This document shows positions 6,563 through 9,412 of a DNA stretch of 9,412 nt, in pieces. A model generated the notes under the pieces. That model made no database searches, had not been told where the DNA came from, and saw only the letters and a program-made list of their open reading frames with translations. The DNA lies in NCBI GenBank assembly GCA_937916345.1, contig CALFUE010000121.1:1-9412 (forward strand), written 5' to 3'. Source of the stretch: an uncultured bacterium (lineage in GTDB: Bacteria; Bacillota; Clostridia; Lachnospirales; Lachnospiraceae). Each line of letters opens with the position of its first letter. Positions within the stretch are counted from its first letter, which is position 1. The position numbers and the translations under genes are program-made.

Positions 6563-8304
6563 GCTTAAAATCGATATATACTCGGTTTGCCCCCGAATTT
6601 GTGAAGGCTCTGCGCCGGAATATCCGTATCAGTCTCCAGAACAGGGACAGGAGCCGATACAGAAAGATGATAGAAGAAGAGCCGCCCTTTACTCCTGTGA
6701 CTCTGTCCTGCAAACCTCTGATCTCCGTTCTCATACCCGTTTACAATGTAAAGCCTTCTTACCTGAGGGCGTGCATCGATTCCGTGACGAACGGGTATTA
6801 TGATAATTACGAGATATGCATTGCCGATGACTGCTCTACTGACCCAAAAGTAAGAGAGACGTTGAGATTTTACGAGGGAACAGACAGGATAAAGATAGTT
6901 TACAGAAGTGAGAACGGGCATATCTCGAGGGCGACCAATTCCGCTTTGGAGCTTGCCACCGGAGAATTTTGCGCCTTCCTGGACTGCGATGATGTGCTGA
7001 GCCCGGACGCTCTTTACTCGGTGGCGAAGGTCCTTAATGATAATAGGGATTACGACCTAATCTACAGTGACGAGGACAAGATAGACGATAGAGGAAGACG
7101 CAGCGAGCCATCTTTCAAACCCGTCTATTCTCCGGATACTTTGATGAGTCTGATGTACATATCCCATCTCTCGGTGGTTAGGACATCTCTCTTAAGGAAA
7201 TTGGGGGGACTGAGGGTTGGCTTCGAGGGTGCGCAGGATTACGACATGACATTGCGGCTTGTGGAGAGGATACCTGAAAAAAATATATGCCATATACCCC
7301 GGGTGCTCTACCACTGGAGAAAGGTGAAGGGCTCCACCTCCTCCGACACCACGGAAAAGTCCTACATCAGGGAGGCAAACGAGAGAGCCGTGAGTGAGGC
7401 AATGGAGCGCCGTGGATATAAGGGTAGAGTGGAATACATCGACATACTCTCGCAGTACAGACCCCTCTATGATCCCGGGGATGTGACGGTTTCTGTCGTC
7501 ATACCCTCAAAGGATAACCCGGATATCTGGGAGAGATGCGTGAGGTCACTGATGACCCGCTCGAAGGGTGTGAGGATAAAGCTTGTGACCGTGGACAACG
7601 GCAGCAGTGATGAAAACAGATCAAAGTATGAGGCCGTGTCAAGGGAGCTTGGGATCAAATATGTATACAAAAAAGAAGATTTTAATTTTTCTGCCATGTG
7701 TAACCGCGGAGCTGCCGCGTCGGATGGCGAGCTGCTCTTTTTTTTGAATGACGACACAGAGCTTTTGACTGAGGATTCCATCTGCCGTATGGCAGGTCAG
7801 GCTGAGCTTCCCCATGTGGGGGCTGTTGGAGCAAAGCTCCTCTATCCCGACAGAGAGAGCATCCAGCATATAGGTGTCATAATGATAGAGCAGGGACCGA
7901 GCCACGCGTTTTCAGGGCGTAAGGACGACCCGCTCCATCCCCTCAGGCAGGCGAGAAATATCGCTGATTTCAATTATCTGGCAGTGACAGGTGCGGCCCT
8001 TATGATAGAGAGAAAAAAATTTGATGACGCGGGAGGGTTTGACGAGAGCTTTCCCATAGCGTACAATGATGTGGAGTTTTGTATGCGGCTGGAGGAGAGA
8101 GGGTATCACTGTGTAGTGCGGACGGATGCGGTATTTATCCATTATGAATCGATGAGCCGCGGAGACGACAGGGCAGACCCTGAAAAGTTTAAGCGCCTGA
8201 CGCACGAGCTTTCCCGCCTCCGTGAGGCACATCCGGCGTACAGCAGTCACGATCCATATTATAATATCAATATGGATCAGAGAAATGTTAATTTTACAGT
8301 TTGA
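6559..8304 (+). CDS. Tandem two-domain family 2 glycosyltransferase
   Basis: Bifunctional GT-A glycosyltransferase of 581 aa with two apparently intact family-2 domains, a layout common in rhamnan, O-antigen and flagellar-glycan clusters. Domain 1 has ISVLIPVYN (55-63), FLDCDD (140-145), YSDEDK (169-174) and AQDYDMTLRL (225-234). Domain 2 has VSVVIPSKDN (311-320), VDNGSSDE (345-352), FNFSAMCNRG (375-384), FFLNDDTE (394-401), LAVTGAALMI (474-483) and YNDVEFCMRL (502-511), with HYES at 528-531. The second domain resembles WsaE/rhamnosyltransferase-like GT2 enzymes, but the sugar is not readable from sequence. The ATG lies in an ATGA overlap with the previous gene; the nearest ribosome-like bases (TAAGG, 6544-6548) are 10 away, so coupling is likely. 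Domain 1 is clearly related to domain 1 of the preceding gene, also at DNA level (GGGGGACTGAG at 5802-5812 and 7204-7214), indicating an old tandem duplication. Confidence 0.92.
   Translation: MSLKSIYTRFAPEFVKALRRNIRISLQNRDRSRYRKMIEEEPPFTPVTLSCKPLISVLIPVYNVKPSYLRACIDSVTNGYYDNYEICIADDCSTDPKVRETLRFYEGTDRIKIVYRSENGHISRATNSALELATGEFCAFLDCDDVLSPDALYSVAKVLNDNRDYDLIYSDEDKIDDRGRRSEPSFKPVYSPDTLMSLMYISHLSVVRTSLLRKLGGLRVGFEGAQDYDMTLRLVERIPEKNICHIPRVLYHWRKVKGSTSSDTTEKSYIREANERAVSEAMERRGYKGRVEYIDILSQYRPLYDPGDVTVSVVIPSKDNPDIWERCVRSLMTRSKGVRIKLVTVDNGSSDENRSKYEAVSRELGIKYVYKKEDFNFSAMCNRGAAASDGELLFFLNDDTELLTEDSICRMAGQAELPHVGAVGAKLLYPDRESIQHIGVIMIEQGPSHAFSGRKDDPLHPLRQARNIADFNYLAVTGAALMIERKKFDDAGGFDESFPIAYNDVEFCMRLEERGYHCVVRTDAVFIHYESMSRGDDRADPEKFKRLTHELSRLREAHPAYSSHDPYYNINMDQRNVNFTV
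8251..8278. repeat. Perfect 10-bp inverted repeat
   Basis: GATCCATATT (8251-8260) and AATATGGATC (8269-8278) are exact reverse complements separated by 8 bases. The repeat lies within the last codons of the tandem glycosyltransferase, about 40 bases before the next gene. No T-run follows, so a terminator is unlikely; it could be an RNA stem affecting stability or processing between the two genes, a protein binding site, or chance. Confidence 0.5.
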
Positions 8305-8310
8305 AGGAGT
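8303..8310 (+). promoter_or_regulatory. Ribosome binding site of the methyltransferase-tail/kinase gene
   Basis: GAAGGAGT overlaps the stop of the upstream gene and lies 7 bases before the ATG at 8318. It decides that start over an in-frame upstream ATG at 8222, which would overlap the glycosyltransferase by more than 80 bases. Confidence 0.75.
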
Positions 8311-8317
8311 CATAAAA

Positions 8318-9376
8318 ATGACAGAACGAGACAATAATCTGACTTTATTTTTCGACGGCTATGATTACGATATATACCCGAACAAATTCGGTATGAAATA
8401 TTTCGCCGGGGCAAAGAGACCAGAGGGCGCAAAGACTAAAAGAGAGATCCTCGAGCTCCTTGAAAAGGAGGGGATCACCGATGCCACCTTCTATTACCCC
8501 TATCCCGATTACTATTTTCCCCTGACCATCTACTCGGATGAATATCTCCCCAATGAGGGCGAACTGAGGGAGAATATAGTGAATTTTGATGAGGATCGCT
8601 TCGTGTTTTTCGATGAAGGGAAGGCCTTTGATGAGGTTATAAGTGACGGAAGTTTTCCGTATTTTGCCAATTCCTTTGTGGTGGTGAGGGGAAGCGGAGA
8701 GGGGCTGCCGGTATTTGCCAGATTCGCAACGGACAGAGACCATCGGTTTGCTATCGCCACTGCCATATTTAAGAAGGAAAATGGTTACCGCATACAAAAG
8801 AGACCGGTTTATCCCGAGGCAGGAGAGCACATCAAACATATCTATTCCATGAAGGACAAGCTGAAAACTGTGCTGGGCGATGTCATGGAGGTAAATGAGT
8901 GCAGAGTGGTGGGGGACGCCATGGGTCTTGAGTACATCCACGGAGAGCCGCTTCTGTCAGCTATTGTCGCAAATAAGGATCTTGACCTTCTCGAAAGATT
9001 TGTGGCTTTACTTCGCGGATTGGAAACTGTAGAATATAAGCATACTGAGGATTTTGTGGCTGTGTTCGGAGAGCACGGACATGTCTTTGATTCTGACAGC
9101 TCCCTTGCCGTGACGGATATCGATCTGATACCACAAAATATACTTGTGATGGGAGATAAGTGGGTCGTGATCGACTATGAGTGGAGCTTTGAATTCCCGA
9201 TACCCCTGGATTATGTGATATACAGGGCGCTGACGAATGTGGCAGACTGCCTCTGCGGAGAGGGCAGCGATATACATAAGGAGCTCTACGCAAAATATGG
9301 TATCGGGGGAGAGAAGCTTAAGCATTTTATCGTAATGGAAAAGAAATTCCAGGAGTATCAGTTCTGCCGTCTTTAA
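8318..9376 (+). CDS. Truncated methyltransferase-family tail fused to an APH/choline-kinase-like domain
   Basis: A 352-aa cytoplasmic protein with no signal peptide or membrane helix. Residues 20-78 (PNKFGMKYFAG at 21-31, FYYPYPDYYFP at 58-68, IYSDEYLP at 71-78) resemble, from memory of such proteins in Lachnospiraceae glycan clusters, the end of a class I SAM methyltransferase domain. The SAM-binding core with its glycine-rich loop is absent. Residues 115-345 resemble an aminoglycoside/choline phosphotransferase-like kinase: VFARFATDR (132-140), the catalytic-loop-like TDIDLIPQNIL (266-276) with Asp and Asn in Brenner-type spacing, and the DFG-equivalent WVVIDYEW (282-289). It may phosphorylate a sugar or glycan end, by analogy with such kinases in glycan loci; that is inference. 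The C-terminus stops abruptly (FQEYQFCRL); see the finding on a possible frameshift. The start at 8318 rests on a good ribosome site. No methyltransferase activity is expected from this copy. Confidence 0.75.
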   Translation: MTERDNNLTLFFDGYDYDIYPNKFGMKYFAGAKRPEGAKTKREILELLEKEGITDATFYYPYPDYYFPLTIYSDEYLPNEGELRENIVNFDEDRFVFFDEGKAFDEVISDGSFPYFANSFVVVRGSGEGLPVFARFATDRDHRFAIATAIFKKENGYRIQKRPVYPEAGEHIKHIYSMKDKLKTVLGDVMEVNECRVVGDAMGLEYIHGEPLLSAIVANKDLDLLERFVALLRGLETVEYKHTEDFVAVFGEHGHVFDSDSSLAVTDIDLIPQNILVMGDKWVVIDYEWSFEFPIPLDYVIYRALTNVADCLCGEGSDIHKELYAKYGIGGEKLKHFIVMEKKFQEYQFCRL

Positions 9377-9387
9377 GGAAAATTTTG

Positions 9388-9412
9388 ATGAGTTCATCAA
9401 CAAAGAGGGGAG
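9388..9412 (+). CDS. Possible start of the next gene, 3' cut by window edge
   Basis: ATG at 9388 follows AAGGAAAA (9375-9382) by 5 bases, 11 bases after the preceding stop, a spacing like others in this operon. Only eight codons (MSSSTKRG) are visible, so the product cannot be named. Another reading frame here (from 9363) also looks protein-like, so this start is tentative. Confidence 0.25.

Noticed and set aside
8222..8317. Upstream in-frame ATG at 8222 as start of the kinase-like gene
   Set aside because: It would overlap the glycosyltransferase by more than 80 bases with no ribosome site, while ATG 8318 has GAAGGAGT at ideal spacing.

Overview
The window is a densely packed block of six co-directional (+ strand) protein genes, with the first gene cut by the left edge and a possible seventh starting at the right edge. 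Coding fills nearly all of it. Three of the five junctions are 4-bp ATGA overlaps (bases 1587, 5078 and 6559), and the other two are gaps of 21 and 13 bp with clear ribosome binding sites. No promoter, intrinsic terminator, tRNA, rRNA, CRISPR array or insertion sequence was seen, so this looks like the inside of one long operon. The purine-rich ribosome sites, moderate GC, heavy use of AGA/AGG and ATA codons, and protein types (SpoIIE-class phosphatase, MATE-ATPase fusion, truncated methyltransferase/kinase protein) suggest a Bacillota member, most likely a Lachnospiraceae relative such as the Butyrivibrio/Roseburia group. That assignment is inference.

Layout. Bases 1-1590 encode a two-domain enzyme: an N-formyltransferase with an intact Asn-His-Asp set, fused to a DUF2156 (MprF C-terminal-like, GNAT-fold) domain. 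Bases 1587-3365 encode a 12-helix MATE-type transporter with a C-terminal histidine-kinase-like ATPase domain of the anti-sigma (RsbW/SpoIIAB) kind. Bases 3387-5081 encode a membrane sensor with a HAMP domain and an apparently active PP2C/SpoIIE phosphatase domain. Bases 5078-6562 and 6559-8304 encode two adjacent, related family-2 glycosyltransferases. The second is a full tandem two-domain enzyme; the first has one good GT domain and a decayed second one. Bases 8318-9376 encode a protein made of the tail of a methyltransferase family joined to an aminoglycoside/choline-kinase-like domain.

How the parts may work together. The glycosyltransferases and the kinase-like protein point to assembly of a surface glycan (capsule, cell-wall polymer or flagellar glycan). 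The formyltransferase could N-formylate an amino sugar or similar amine, and its DUF2156 half could add an acyl or aminoacyl group. The MATE protein belongs to the same superfamily (MOP) as Wzx flippases and could move a lipid-linked or small product. The most unusual element is regulatory: a transporter carrying an anti-sigma-like domain sits directly before a transmembrane SpoIIE phosphatase. These are two of the three usual parts of a partner-switching circuit, but no STAS antagonist or sigma factor is present here. A strong potential RNA hairpin at 5110-5144 lies at the boundary between the signalling and glycosyltransferase parts, and a perfect 10-bp inverted repeat lies at 8251-8278.
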